5,371 nt of DNA from DASSBG01 sp035699085. GTDB taxonomy: Bacteria > Pseudomonadota > Gammaproteobacteria > Xanthomonadales > Rhodanobacteraceae. Shown piece after piece: positions 1 to 5,138 of the stretch. The notes beneath the pieces are model-generated. The model saw nothing but the letters and a program-made list of their open reading frames with translations, ran no database searches and was not told where the DNA came from. The position numbers were made by a program, and so were the translations under genes. The stretch covers positions 1-5,371 of the forward strand of contig DASSBG010000006.1 in NCBI GenBank assembly GCA_035699085.1, given 5' to 3'. Within the stretch, counting starts at the first letter, position 1. Each line of letters starts with the position of its first letter.

Positions 1-166
1 TGGTGCTGGCGGTGGAGGCGAAGCCGGGGTCGTAGGTGAAGTGCCCGGTGTCCTTGAACAGGCTGGCCAGGTCAACGCAGGCGGGGCCCATGCTGCCGCT
101 GACCAGCGGCAGTTCGGTGCTGCGGTCGGCAGCGGCATCGATCAGCTTGACGGACTTGTCGGACAC
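1..166 (-). CDS. gltA: Citrate synthase, N-terminal fragment (runs off window start)
   Basis: Citrate synthase condenses acetyl-CoA and oxaloacetate to citrate, the entry step of the TCA cycle, in the cytoplasm. Only the first 55 codons are present; the rest lies beyond base 1. The translation begins MSDKSVKLIDAAADRS and continues through ELPLVSGSMGP, then a stretch ending HFTYDPGFASTAST. This matches the N-terminal domain of the hexameric Gram-negative (type II) citrate synthases, where ELPV..G..GP and the TFDPGF.STAS motif are conserved. The start is GTG at 164-166, chosen because AAGGAG (174-179) lies 7 bases upstream and family homology begins at once. It lies downstream of rpmE2 on the same strand with a 150-bp gap, so it may have its own promoter; I could not identify a convincing one. 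Identification is secure despite truncation. The catalytic residues are not in the window. Confidence 0.94.
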   Translation of the reverse strand, partial: MSDKSVKLIDAAADRSTELPLVSGSMGPACVDLASLFKDTGHFTYDPGFASTAST

Positions 167-173
167 GGAGTGG

Positions 174-179
174 CTCCTT
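174..179 (-). promoter_or_regulatory. Ribosome binding site of gltA
   Basis: AAGGAG on the minus strand, 7 bases upstream of the GTG codon at 164-166. It decides the GTG start for citrate synthase, since no ATG is available nearby in frame. Confidence 0.8.
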
Positions 180-283
180 GGCTGCTGTGGATGGGCGCGC
201 GGAGGCCGCAGGCAAGGCGAGCGGATGCCGGCGCGCGGCGCCACCGGCAGCGCGGAATACGAGTCGACGCATTGACGCGAGCA

Positions 284-303
284 GGGCGCCTGTACCGGCG
301 CCC
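284..303 (-). terminator. Possible hairpin terminator or attenuator after rpmE2
   Basis: A perfect 7-bp inverted repeat (GGGCGCC / GGCGCCC, 6-base loop) begins 14 bases after the rpmE2 stop codon. There is no run of T after it on the minus strand, so it is not a classical intrinsic terminator. It could reduce read-through into gltA or protect the 3' end of the rpmE2 message. In a GC-rich region such a short stem can also arise by chance. Confidence 0.3.
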
Positions 304-316
304 GGACGCGTTCAGC

Positions 317-565
317 CTACTTGGCGGTGCCGTAACGGCGGCGGAACTTGTCCACCCGGCCGCCAACGTCCAGCGTCTTCTGCTTGCCGGTGTAGAACGG
401 GTGCGAGTGGCTGGAGATGTCCACCTTGATCAGCGGATACTCGTTGCCGTCGCTCCACTTGACGGTCTCCTTGCTGGACAGCGTCGAGCGCGTCAGGAAC
501 GAGAAATCGCTGGAGGCGTCCTGGAACACCACCGGCCGGTAATTGGGATGAATGTCGGGCTTCAT
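317..565 (-). CDS. rpmE2: 50S ribosomal protein L31 type B
   Basis: Zinc-independent paralogue of ribosomal protein L31, which sits at the central protuberance of the 50S subunit and bridges to the small subunit. The 82-residue product begins MKPDIHPNYRPVVFQD and contains SSHSHPFYTGKQK (about 51-63) and VDKFRRRYG near the end, all typical of the type B (RpmE2/YkgM-like) family, whose members are about 80-90 residues. It has no cysteine at all, so the zinc-binding CxxC of type A L31 is absent. In other bacteria type B L31 replaces type A under zinc limitation, often under Zur; no Zur box was recognised here. The ATG at 565 is chosen because conserved sequence starts there and a promoter lies just upstream. 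The frame remains open farther upstream only because it runs into the heptamer repeat. The ribosome binding site is weak (GGATCGAG). gltA follows on the same strand. Confidence 0.96.
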   Translation of the reverse strand: MKPDIHPNYRPVVFQDASSDFSFLTRSTLSSKETVKWSDGNEYPLIKVDISSHSHPFYTGKQKTLDVGGRVDKFRRRYGTAK

Positions 566-602
566 GGCTCGATCCGGTACAAACGCTGAAGGCAAGAGCG
601 GC

Positions 603-632
603 ATTGTAGCGTGCGGCGCCGGTCGCAAGCAA
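603..632 (-). promoter_or_regulatory. Sigma-70-like promoter of rpmE2
   Basis: On the minus strand, TTGCTT (627-632) is followed by an 18-bp spacer and TACAAT (603-608). The -10 box matches five of six consensus bases and the -35 four of six. The predicted transcript start near 596 gives a leader of about 30 bases before the rpmE2 ATG. The heptamer array begins at the very next base (633) upstream of the -35 box, so it occupies the UP-element position. Predicted from sequence only. Confidence 0.6.
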
Positions 633-772
633 GCGGTGAGCGGTGAGCGGTGAGCGGTGAGCGGTGAGCGGTGAGCGGTGAGCGGTGAGCGGTGAGCGGT
701 GGTGGGTGGTGGGCGGTGCGCGGTGGGCGGTGCGCGGTGGGCGGTGCGCGGTGGGCGGTGGGCGGTGGGCGG
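633..772. repeat. Heptanucleotide tandem array (GCGGTGA/G/C)
   Basis: A 140-bp array of 7-bp units, in two zones. Nine perfect GCGGTGA copies occupy 633-695. After one GCGGTGG (696-702) and a ten-base irregular stretch that shifts the phase by 3 bases (703-712), eight units of GCGGTGC or GCGGTGG run from 713 to 768, ending with a partial GCGG (769-772). Units at 713-754 alternate C and G variants, forming a 14-bp higher-order repeat three times over. The perfect zone touches the rpmE2 -35 box and looks recently amplified; the mixed zone looks older. Such heptamer arrays are, to my recollection, common between genes in Xanthomonadales. Open frames across it are not genes: a 7-bp unit with no stop stays open in several frames. 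Confidence 0.95.
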
Positions 773-783
773 AACAAAGCATT

Positions 784-813
784 CGACACGGATCAACGCG
801 AATCAAAGCGGAT
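784..813. repeat. Short 10-bp tandem repeat, three copies
   Basis: Three adjacent 10-bp units, CGACACGGAT, CAACGCGAAT and CAAAGCGGAT, share the pattern CRAMRCGRAT with a few substitutions. Read on the minus strand this is the ATCCGCGTT-ATCCGTG type of degenerate decamer repeat that I recall from intergenic regions of diverse bacteria. It lies 11 bases beyond the heptamer array but has a different period, so the two are independent repeats. No coding potential is evident. Confidence 0.7.
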
Positions 814-869
814 AAGGGCAGATGCCGCAGCGGGAACGCCCAGCAGCTTGAAGCCGCAGCGAATCAGCT

Positions 870-901
870 CCCTCTCCCCCGAACCTGCTCGGGGGAGAGG
901 G
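870..901. repeat. Dispersed-type intergenic hairpin (CCCTCTCCCC family)
   Basis: A perfect 13-bp inverted repeat, CCCTCTCCCCCGA against TCGGGGGAGAGGG, encloses a 6-base loop (883-888). It is followed by GTTGGGGTGAGGG, which together with the stem is the CCCTCACCCC-AACCCTCTCCC sequence that I recognise as a very common dispersed repeat in proteobacterial intergenic regions. It lies about 160 bp beyond the stop of the nucleoside hydrolase gene and could block read-through or stabilise the 3' end of that transcript, but no T-run follows in either direction, so I call it a repeat and not a terminator. Confidence 0.8.
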
Positions 902-921
902 TTGGGGTGAGGGGGCGTGGG

Positions 922-1061
922 CCAGCGATGGCCTTGATCGACGCGCGGCACGACCGCATGCCGCCGAAAGACCCAACCGCGCGCCGTGGCTGTTTGGCCA
1001 GGGGCCGCCGCCGTCTCGCCAGCCGCCGGTTGCGCACCCACCCGATCCCCGGTTTCCGCCT
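922..1061. other. Gene-free spacer downstream of the nucleoside hydrolase
   Basis: About 140 bp between the hairpin repeat and the nucleoside hydrolase stop. It has normal high GC, only weak 4-bp stems, no convincing terminator and no small open frame with a ribosome binding site. With the repeats at 633-921 it completes a 496-bp interval (566-1061) that has no gene. Confidence 0.5.
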
Positions 1062-2006
1062 TCAAGCGCCCAACGCGCTGCGCACCAGCGTGGCAAACTG
1101 CGCCTGATCGACGTCCATGGCGATGCGGGCATTGGCCGGCAGGCCCAGCCGGTCCTCCCAGTCGACCACGGTCATGCCGCGGGTCAGGCCGCCGTCCAGT
1201 TCGACGTCCACGTGGTGCGTGGCCCAGCGGGTAACCATCTGCGGGGCCAGCGCGACGGCCATGGCCAGCGCGTCGGCGGCGACCAGCCCGCGCCGGCCGC
1301 GCGCCGCGTTGTAGCCGCGTGCGGTGCCGACGATGCGCCCGAACAACCGCGCGCGCGCGTCGCCCGCCGCCAGCCAGGCATCGAAGTCCTCGTCGGCGAA
1401 GGCGTGCCGCAGGCACAGCTCCCAGTCGACGAGGTCAAGGCTCGGGAACGCGTCGAACACCACGTGCGCCGCCTCGGGGTCAAAGCCGATGTTGAACTCG
1501 GCCGGCGTGCGCATGATGTTGCCGTCGCCGTGCACCGCGCCACCCATCACCAGCAGGCGCTTCACCCGCTGCGGCAGTTGCGGATCCAGGCGCACCGCCA
1601 GGGCGATGTTGGTCAACGGCGCCAGCGCCACCAGGGTGAGCTCGCCGGGGCGCTCGCGGGTCAGGCGGATCAGCGCGGCGGCGGCGTGCTCGGCGAGCGG
1701 CGCAGCCGCCGGTGCCGGCAGGCCGATGTCGCCGAAGCCATCGGTGCCATGCACCTGCACCGCGTCCTCCAGTGGCGCGCGCACCAGCGGCAGCGGGCAG
1801 CCCGCGTACACCGGCGTGGCGGCGTCAAGCAGATCCACGAGCGTGCAGGCGTTGCGCACGGTGTACTGCAACCCGGTGTTGCCGGCGGCGACGGACAGCG
1901 CGACGACATCGGCGTGCGCGTGCGCCATCAGGATGGCGAGGGCGTCGTCGACGCCCGGGTCGGTGTCGATCAGCAGGCTGGGGGCGGCGGTGGCAGGCTC
2001 GGTCAT
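1062..2006 (-). CDS. Nucleoside hydrolase (inosine/uridine-preferring family)
   Basis: Calcium-dependent N-ribohydrolase that splits nucleosides into base and ribose for salvage, acting in the cytoplasm. The 314 residues match the family's usual length. The N-terminal DTDPGVDDA motif (14-22) supplies the calcium ligands and the general base, expected to be D20 by alignment with the Crithidia enzyme. Further motifs are AGN (41-43), LAPLTN (128-133), LVMGGA (152-157), GN (162-163) and AEFNIGFDPEAAHVV (169-183), which contact ribose and metal. The C-terminal metal aspartate is D245 in VAADALAMA. There the histidine that normally precedes it (His241 in the Crithidia enzyme) is alanine A244, so purine, pyrimidine or another glycoside specificity cannot be assigned. 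No strong ribosome binding site precedes the ATG. It lies 117 bp after recG on the same strand and may be the last gene of a ridA-recG unit or have its own promoter. Confidence 0.92.
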   Translation of the reverse strand: MTEPATAAPSLLIDTDPGVDDALAILMAHAHADVVALSVAAGNTGLQYTVRNACTLVDLLDAATPVYAGCPLPLVRAPLEDAVQVHGTDGFGDIGLPAPAAAPLAEHAAAALIRLTRERPGELTLVALAPLTNIALAVRLDPQLPQRVKRLLVMGGAVHGDGNIMRTPAEFNIGFDPEAAHVVFDAFPSLDLVDWELCLRHAFADEDFDAWLAAGDARARLFGRIVGTARGYNAARGRRGLVAADALAMAVALAPQMVTRWATHHVDVELDGGLTRGMTVVDWEDRLGLPANARIAMDVDQAQFATLVRSALGA

Positions 2007-2123
2007 GTGCAGGGACTCGGCTCGGAAGCGGGCGGCGGGGTCGCGCCGAATCGCCCAAGGTAGCGGATGGCAGCGCGGCGCGCAGCCCTGGGAGAGCGCG
2101 CCGGCACACGGCTGCCGCGACGG

Positions 2124-4220
2124 CTAGGCGCGGGCGTAGCGCGCGGCGGCGCCGAGCCAGCGCCGCACCAGTCGCTCGGCCACGGCGGGCTGCTCCTTCA
2201 GCAGCACCGCCCCGACCCGCTGCACCGCCGGCAGCAGGTCGGCGTCGCGCAGCAGGTCGGCGACGCGAAAGGCGGCCTCGCCGGTCTGCCGTGTGCCGAG
2301 CACTTCGCCCGGCCCGCGCAACGCCAGATCCTGCTCGGCGATGCGGAAGCCGTCGTTGGTCTCGCGCATCGCCTCCAGCCGCTGCCGCGCCAGCGCCGAC
2401 AGCGGTGGGTGGTAGAGCAGCACGCAATGCGAGGCACGCCGGCCGCGGCCGACCCGGCCGCGCAACTGGTGCAGCTGCGCCAGGCCCAGGCGCTCGGCGT
2501 TCTCGATCACCATCAGGCTGGCGTTGGGCACGTCGACGCCGACCTCGACCACGGTGGTGGCGACCAGCACGGCGATTTCGCCGGCGGCGAAGCGGTCCAT
2601 CACGGCGCGCTTCTCGGCCGGCTTCATGCGCCCGTGCAGCAGGCCGACCTCCACCGGCAACGCCGCGGCCAGCTCCTCGCTGGCGCGCTCGGCCGGCTGC
2701 GCGTCCAGCATCTCGGACTCCTCGATCAGCGTGCAGACCCAGTACGCCTGCTGGCCCTCGGCGCAGGCCGCGCGGATGCGCTCGATGATCTCTTCGCGAC
2801 GGGCGCTGGACACGGCCACGGTGCCGACCGGCGTGCGGCCCGGCGGCAGGGCGTCGATCGAGGAGACGTCGAGGTCGGCGTAGGCGCTCATCGCCAGGGT
2901 GCGCGGGATCGGGGTGGCGGTCATCACCAGCTGGTGCGGCACGCTGGCCGCGCGGCCACCTTTTTCGCTCAGCGCCAGGCGCTGCTCGACGCCGAAGCGG
3001 TGCTGCTCGTCGACGATCACCAGGGCGAGGTCGCGGAAGGCCACGCCCTCCTGCATCAGCGCATGCGTGCCGATCACCATCTGCGCGCCGCCGGCAATGC
3101 GGCCAAGTGCCTGCTGGCGCGCCTTGCCCAGGACCTTGCCCGCAAGCCACTGCACCTCCACGCCCAGCGGCTCCAGCCAGCCGCGGAAGGTCTGCAGGTG
3201 CTGCTCGGCCAGCAGCTCGGTCGGCGCCACCAGCGCGGCCTGGCGGCCGCTCTCGATGGCGACCAGCGCCGACAGCGCCGCGACCACCGTCTTGCCGCTG
3301 CCGACATCGCCCTGCACCAGGCGAAGCATCGGCTTGGGGCGCCCGAGGTCGGCTTCGATTTCCGCCGCCACGCGCTGTTGCGCCGCGGTCAGGGCAAAGG
3401 GCAGCCGCCCGCGCAGCGCCTCGCGCAGCTTGCCATCGCCCTGCAACGGCGGCGCGTGGTGACGGCGCACGCGCCGACGCAGCATCTTCAGGGCGAGGTG
3501 ATTGACCAGCAGTTCCTCGAAGGCCAGCCGCCGCTGCGCCGGATGCCGCCCCTCGGCCAGCGCCGCAAGGTCGGCCCCGGCCGGCGGCCGATGCACGCAC
3601 TCCAGCGCCTCGCGCAGACCACTCAGCTGCAGCGGCTCCAGCAGCGCGGCCGGCAGCAGTTCCAGCTCCGCCGCCGGCGGCAAACAGGCCAGCGCCTTGT
3701 CGATCAGCGTCGCCAGGCGCTTCTGGCCGAGCCCCTCGGTGGTTGGATAGACCGGCGTCAGGCGCTGCTCCAGCGGCGCACCCGGGCGCACCACCTGCCA
3801 GGTTGGGTGCACCATCTCCGGCCCATGCATGCCCCAGCGCGCTTCGCCGTAGCAGCGCAGCCGCTGCCCCGGCCGCAGCCGCTCGCTCATCGAGCGGTGA
3901 TAGTGGAAGAAACGCAGCACCATGGTGCCGCGCGAATCGTCGCTGATGGCCACCTGCAACTGGCGGCGAAAGCGGAAGCCGGCCTCGACCGCCTCGATCG
4001 CGCCCTCGACCTGCACCCGCATGCCCGGCCGCGCCGCGGCGATCGGGGTGATGCGGGTGCGGTCCTCGTAGCGCAGCGGCAGGTGGAACCACAAATCCTG
4101 GACGCGTTCGACGCCGAGGCGGGCCAGCGCCGAGGCCAGCGCCGGGCCGACGCCGGCCAGCGCTGTAACCGCGGCGTTGCCGCCCTCAGGCGTGCGTCCG
4201 GCGACGGCGCGTGCCGCCAT
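2124..4220 (-). CDS. recG: ATP-dependent DNA helicase RecG
   Basis: Monomeric double-strand translocase that reverses stalled forks and processes D-loops, R-loops and Holliday junctions. It has 698 residues, close to the E. coli protein (693). An N-terminal helix-hairpin region (TALAGVGPALASALARLG, 19-36) leads into HLPLRYEDRT (46-55) and the OB-fold wedge domain that splits the fork (roughly 60-150). Helicase motifs follow in order: Walker A GDVGSGKT (304-311), APTELLAEQ (332-340), DEQHRFG (404-410), TATPIPRT (434-441), LLHGRM (527-532), VVEVGVDVPNA (557-567) and QLRGRVGRG (585-593). The C-terminal FRIAEQDLALRGPGE (625-639) with LGTRQTG (641-647) is the RecG translocation (TRG) motif. All key residues are present, so the gene should be functional. 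The ATG at 4220 lies 6 bp after the ridA stop, and its weak ribosome site sits inside ridA, suggesting translational coupling. A very long plus-strand open frame over this gene is a GC-rich shadow. Confidence 0.98.
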   Translation of the reverse strand: MAARAVAGRTPEGGNAAVTALAGVGPALASALARLGVERVQDLWFHLPLRYEDRTRITPIAAARPGMRVQVEGAIEAVEAGFRFRRQLQVAISDDSRGTMVLRFFHYHRSMSERLRPGQRLRCYGEARWGMHGPEMVHPTWQVVRPGAPLEQRLTPVYPTTEGLGQKRLATLIDKALACLPPAAELELLPAALLEPLQLSGLREALECVHRPPAGADLAALAEGRHPAQRRLAFEELLVNHLALKMLRRRVRRHHAPPLQGDGKLREALRGRLPFALTAAQQRVAAEIEADLGRPKPMLRLVQGDVGSGKTVVAALSALVAIESGRQAALVAPTELLAEQHLQTFRGWLEPLGVEVQWLAGKVLGKARQQALGRIAGGAQMVIGTHALMQEGVAFRDLALVIVDEQHRFGVEQRLALSEKGGRAASVPHQLVMTATPIPRTLAMSAYADLDVSSIDALPPGRTPVGTVAVSSARREEIIERIRAACAEGQQAYWVCTLIEESEMLDAQPAERASEELAAALPVEVGLLHGRMKPAEKRAVMDRFAAGEIAVLVATTVVEVGVDVPNASLMVIENAERLGLAQLHQLRGRVGRGRRASHCVLLYHPPLSALARQRLEAMRETNDGFRIAEQDLALRGPGEVLGTRQTGEAAFRVADLLRDADLLPAVQRVGAVLLKEQPAVAERLVRRWLGAAARYARA

Positions 4221-4226
4221 CGTCGC

Positions 4227-4610
4227 TCAGCCCAGCACCATGATCGCGTCGACCTCGACCACGGCGCCCTTCGGCAGCGCCGCGACTTCAATGGTCGAGC
4301 GCGCCGGCCAGGGCGCCTGGAAATACTCGGCCATCACCGCGTTGACGGTGGCGAAGCTGGCCAAGTCGGTGACGTAGATGCCGACGCGCACAATGCTGGC
4401 CAGCGAGCCACCGGCGGCGGCGGCCACCGCGGCAAGGTTCTCGAACACCCGCCGCGCCTGCGCCTCCACGTCGCCCTCGACCATGGCGCCGCTGGACGGG
4501 TCAAGCGGGATCTGCCCGGAGAAATAGACGGTGTCCCCGGCCCTCACGGCCTGCGAATACGGCCCGATGGCGGCGGGTGCCTTGTCGGTGTGGATGATGT
4601 CGATGGGCAT
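4227..4610 (-). CDS. ridA: RidA family reactive intermediate (enamine/imine) deaminase
   Basis: RidA (YjgF/YER057c/UK114 family) hydrolyses reactive 2-aminoacrylate and related enamines/imines released by PLP enzymes such as threonine dehydratase, sparing other enzymes from damage; it acts as a cytoplasmic trimer. The 127 residues match the usual 128. Visible motifs are IGPYSQAV (15-22), YFSGQIPLDP (29-38), the EGDVEAQARRVFENL region (45-59) and the active-site segment PARSTIEVAALPKGA (102-116). R104 corresponds to the catalytic Arg105 of E. coli RidA, which places this in the active RidA subfamily. The start is the ATG at 4610, supported by AGGAG 5 bases upstream; an in-frame ATG farther out (4736) has no such site or conserved sequence. 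recG follows after 6 bp. In Xanthomonadales I would expect spoT upstream, but here a helix-turn-helix gene is found. Confidence 0.95.
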   Translation of the reverse strand: MPIDIIHTDKAPAAIGPYSQAVRAGDTVYFSGQIPLDPSSGAMVEGDVEAQARRVFENLAAVAAAAGGSLASIVRVGIYVTDLASFATVNAVMAEYFQAPWPARSTIEVAALPKGAVVEVDAIMVLG

Positions 4611-4615
4611 GGCGG

Positions 4616-4620
4616 CTCCT
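4616..4620 (-). promoter_or_regulatory. Ribosome binding site of ridA
   Basis: AGGAG on the minus strand, 5 bases upstream of the ridA ATG (4608-4610). It rules out the longer in-frame start at 4736. Confidence 0.75.
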
Positions 4621-4651
4621 GCGCGGGTGGCGCCGCACGGCTGGCGGCGGT

Positions 4652-4675
4652 CGGCGCGGCCACCCGGCCACGCCG
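4652..4675 (-). other. Hairpin in the presumed ridA leader
   Basis: On the minus strand a 10-bp stem with a 4-base loop can form (CGGCGUGGCC against GGCCGCGCCG in RNA, with one U-G wobble pair). It lies about 40-65 bases upstream of the ridA ATG, before the ribosome binding site and with no T-run behind it. It could be the weak end of the helix-turn-helix transcript or a leader structure. In DNA this GC-rich a chance origin is possible. The nearby AAAGAGTAAAGAGGAA (4681-4696) is the only AT-rich patch of the 158-bp spacer and is the likeliest place for the ridA-recG promoter, but no good -35/-10 pair was found. Confidence 0.3.
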
Positions 4676-4768
4676 CCGGCAAAGAGTAAAGAGGAACCGC
4701 CGCCCGCGCCATCCCGCGCGCCGCCGACGCGGCCAATCCCTACAGCGGATGGCGGTACACGCCGGACG

Positions 4769-5011
4769 CTACGCCAGGCGCTGGTCAAGCATGGCGCCCA
4801 AGCTCGACAAATCAGTCCCACAGGCGTGGCACCAGTCGTAAACCTGCAACAGATCCATGCGCCGAATTCCCCGCTCCACCGAGGATACGAAGGCTTGAGT
4901 TCGATCAAGTCTCGCTGCCAGATCGGTCTGCGTCAGCATTGCGTCATGGCGAATCTGCGTCAGGCAGTCAAGGACGTGACGATACTCCGGTCGATTGACG
5001 GATTTGCGCAT
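4769..5011 (-). CDS. Small XRE-family helix-turn-helix transcriptional regulator
   Basis: An 80-residue protein that is essentially one Cro/C1-type helix-turn-helix domain. It starts MRKSVNRPEYRHVLDCLTQI (helix 1), then LTQTDLAARL (26-35, helix 2) and TQAFVSSVERGIRRMDL (38-54, recognition helix and the conserved ERG turn). The C-terminus, YDWCHACGTDLSSL, resembles the last helix of single-domain XRE proteins. It has no ligand or protease domain, so it probably acts as a dimer on DNA alone, or as an antitoxin-like or phage-type repressor, although no toxin gene is adjacent on the same strand. The ATG at 5011 is chosen because the HTH family N-terminus begins there; its ribosome site (AGGCGG) is weak and close. 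The gene is less GC-rich than ridA and recG. It is divergent from the secreted protein gene at 5139 and is a natural candidate to regulate that gene and itself; this is inference. Confidence 0.85.
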   Translation of the reverse strand: MRKSVNRPEYRHVLDCLTQIRHDAMLTQTDLAARLDRTQAFVSSVERGIRRMDLLQVYDWCHACGTDLSSLGAMLDQRLA

Positions 5012-5138
5012 GGCCGCCTGCTGACGGTAGAGCGGCCATGGAAGGTATATCCATTTTTTGAATAGGCGTAATGGTTGTAATCGTTCTTGTTGTGCTGCTA
5101 GGCTCGGGAACGTGGACATCAACAATAGGAGGGGGCGC
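5012..5138. promoter_or_regulatory. Divergent promoter region with 9-bp direct repeat
   Basis: This 127-bp spacer separates two divergent genes and contains the most AT-rich stretch of the window (about 5044-5100). Plus strand: TTGTAA (5075-5080), an 18-bp spacer and an extended -10 TGCTAGGCT (5096-5104) could start transcription near 5111. Minus strand: ATTACG (5067-5072), 17 bp and TATACC (5044-5049) could serve the HTH gene. Both are imperfect. An adjacent direct repeat, GTAATGGTT/GTAATCGTT (5068-5085, 8 of 9 identical), overlaps both proposed -35 boxes and is a plausible operator half-site pair for the HTH protein. Confidence 0.35.
5127..5132 (+). promoter_or_regulatory. Strong ribosome binding site of the secreted-protein gene
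   Basis: AGGAGG is a full match to the anti-Shine-Dalgarno sequence. It lies 6 bases before the ATG at 5139 and 9 before the second ATG at 5142; either could be used, the first being slightly better placed. Confidence 0.85.

Noticed and set aside
41..589. 182-codon plus-strand frame across gltA and rpmE2
   Set aside because: It is antisense to two recognised genes and shows no domain or ribosome binding site.
633..772. CRISPR array
   Set aside because: Units are 7 bp and contiguous, with no unique spacers and no cas genes nearby.
317..796. Long N-terminal extension of L31 through the heptamer array
   Set aside because: The extension is a TAHRSPL-type repeat created by the 7-bp units; conserved L31 sequence begins at the ATG at 565 and a promoter lies between the array and that ATG.
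1825..4092. 755-codon minus-strand frame overlapping recG in another phase
   Set aside because: It is a frame-shifted reading of recG, with low-complexity Ala/Gly/Arg translation. The intact RecG frame contains every helicase motif, so this is not a frameshifted gene.
4227..4736. Longer RidA with a 42-residue N-terminal extension
   Set aside because: The AGGAG at 4616-4620 and family length place the start at 4610; the extension is compositionally like the GC-rich spacer.
4741..4768. Shared AGCGGATGGC with 2055-2064 as a regulatory box
   Set aside because: Only ten bases match, the contexts differ, and GC-rich decamers recur by chance; no third copy in an informative position was found.
2067..4841. 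924-codon open frame on the plus strand opposite recG and ridA
   Set aside because: It is antisense to two certain genes, its translation is rich in R, A, H, Q and G without any recognisable domain, and it starts outside any ribosome site. Long antisense frames are expected at this GC content.
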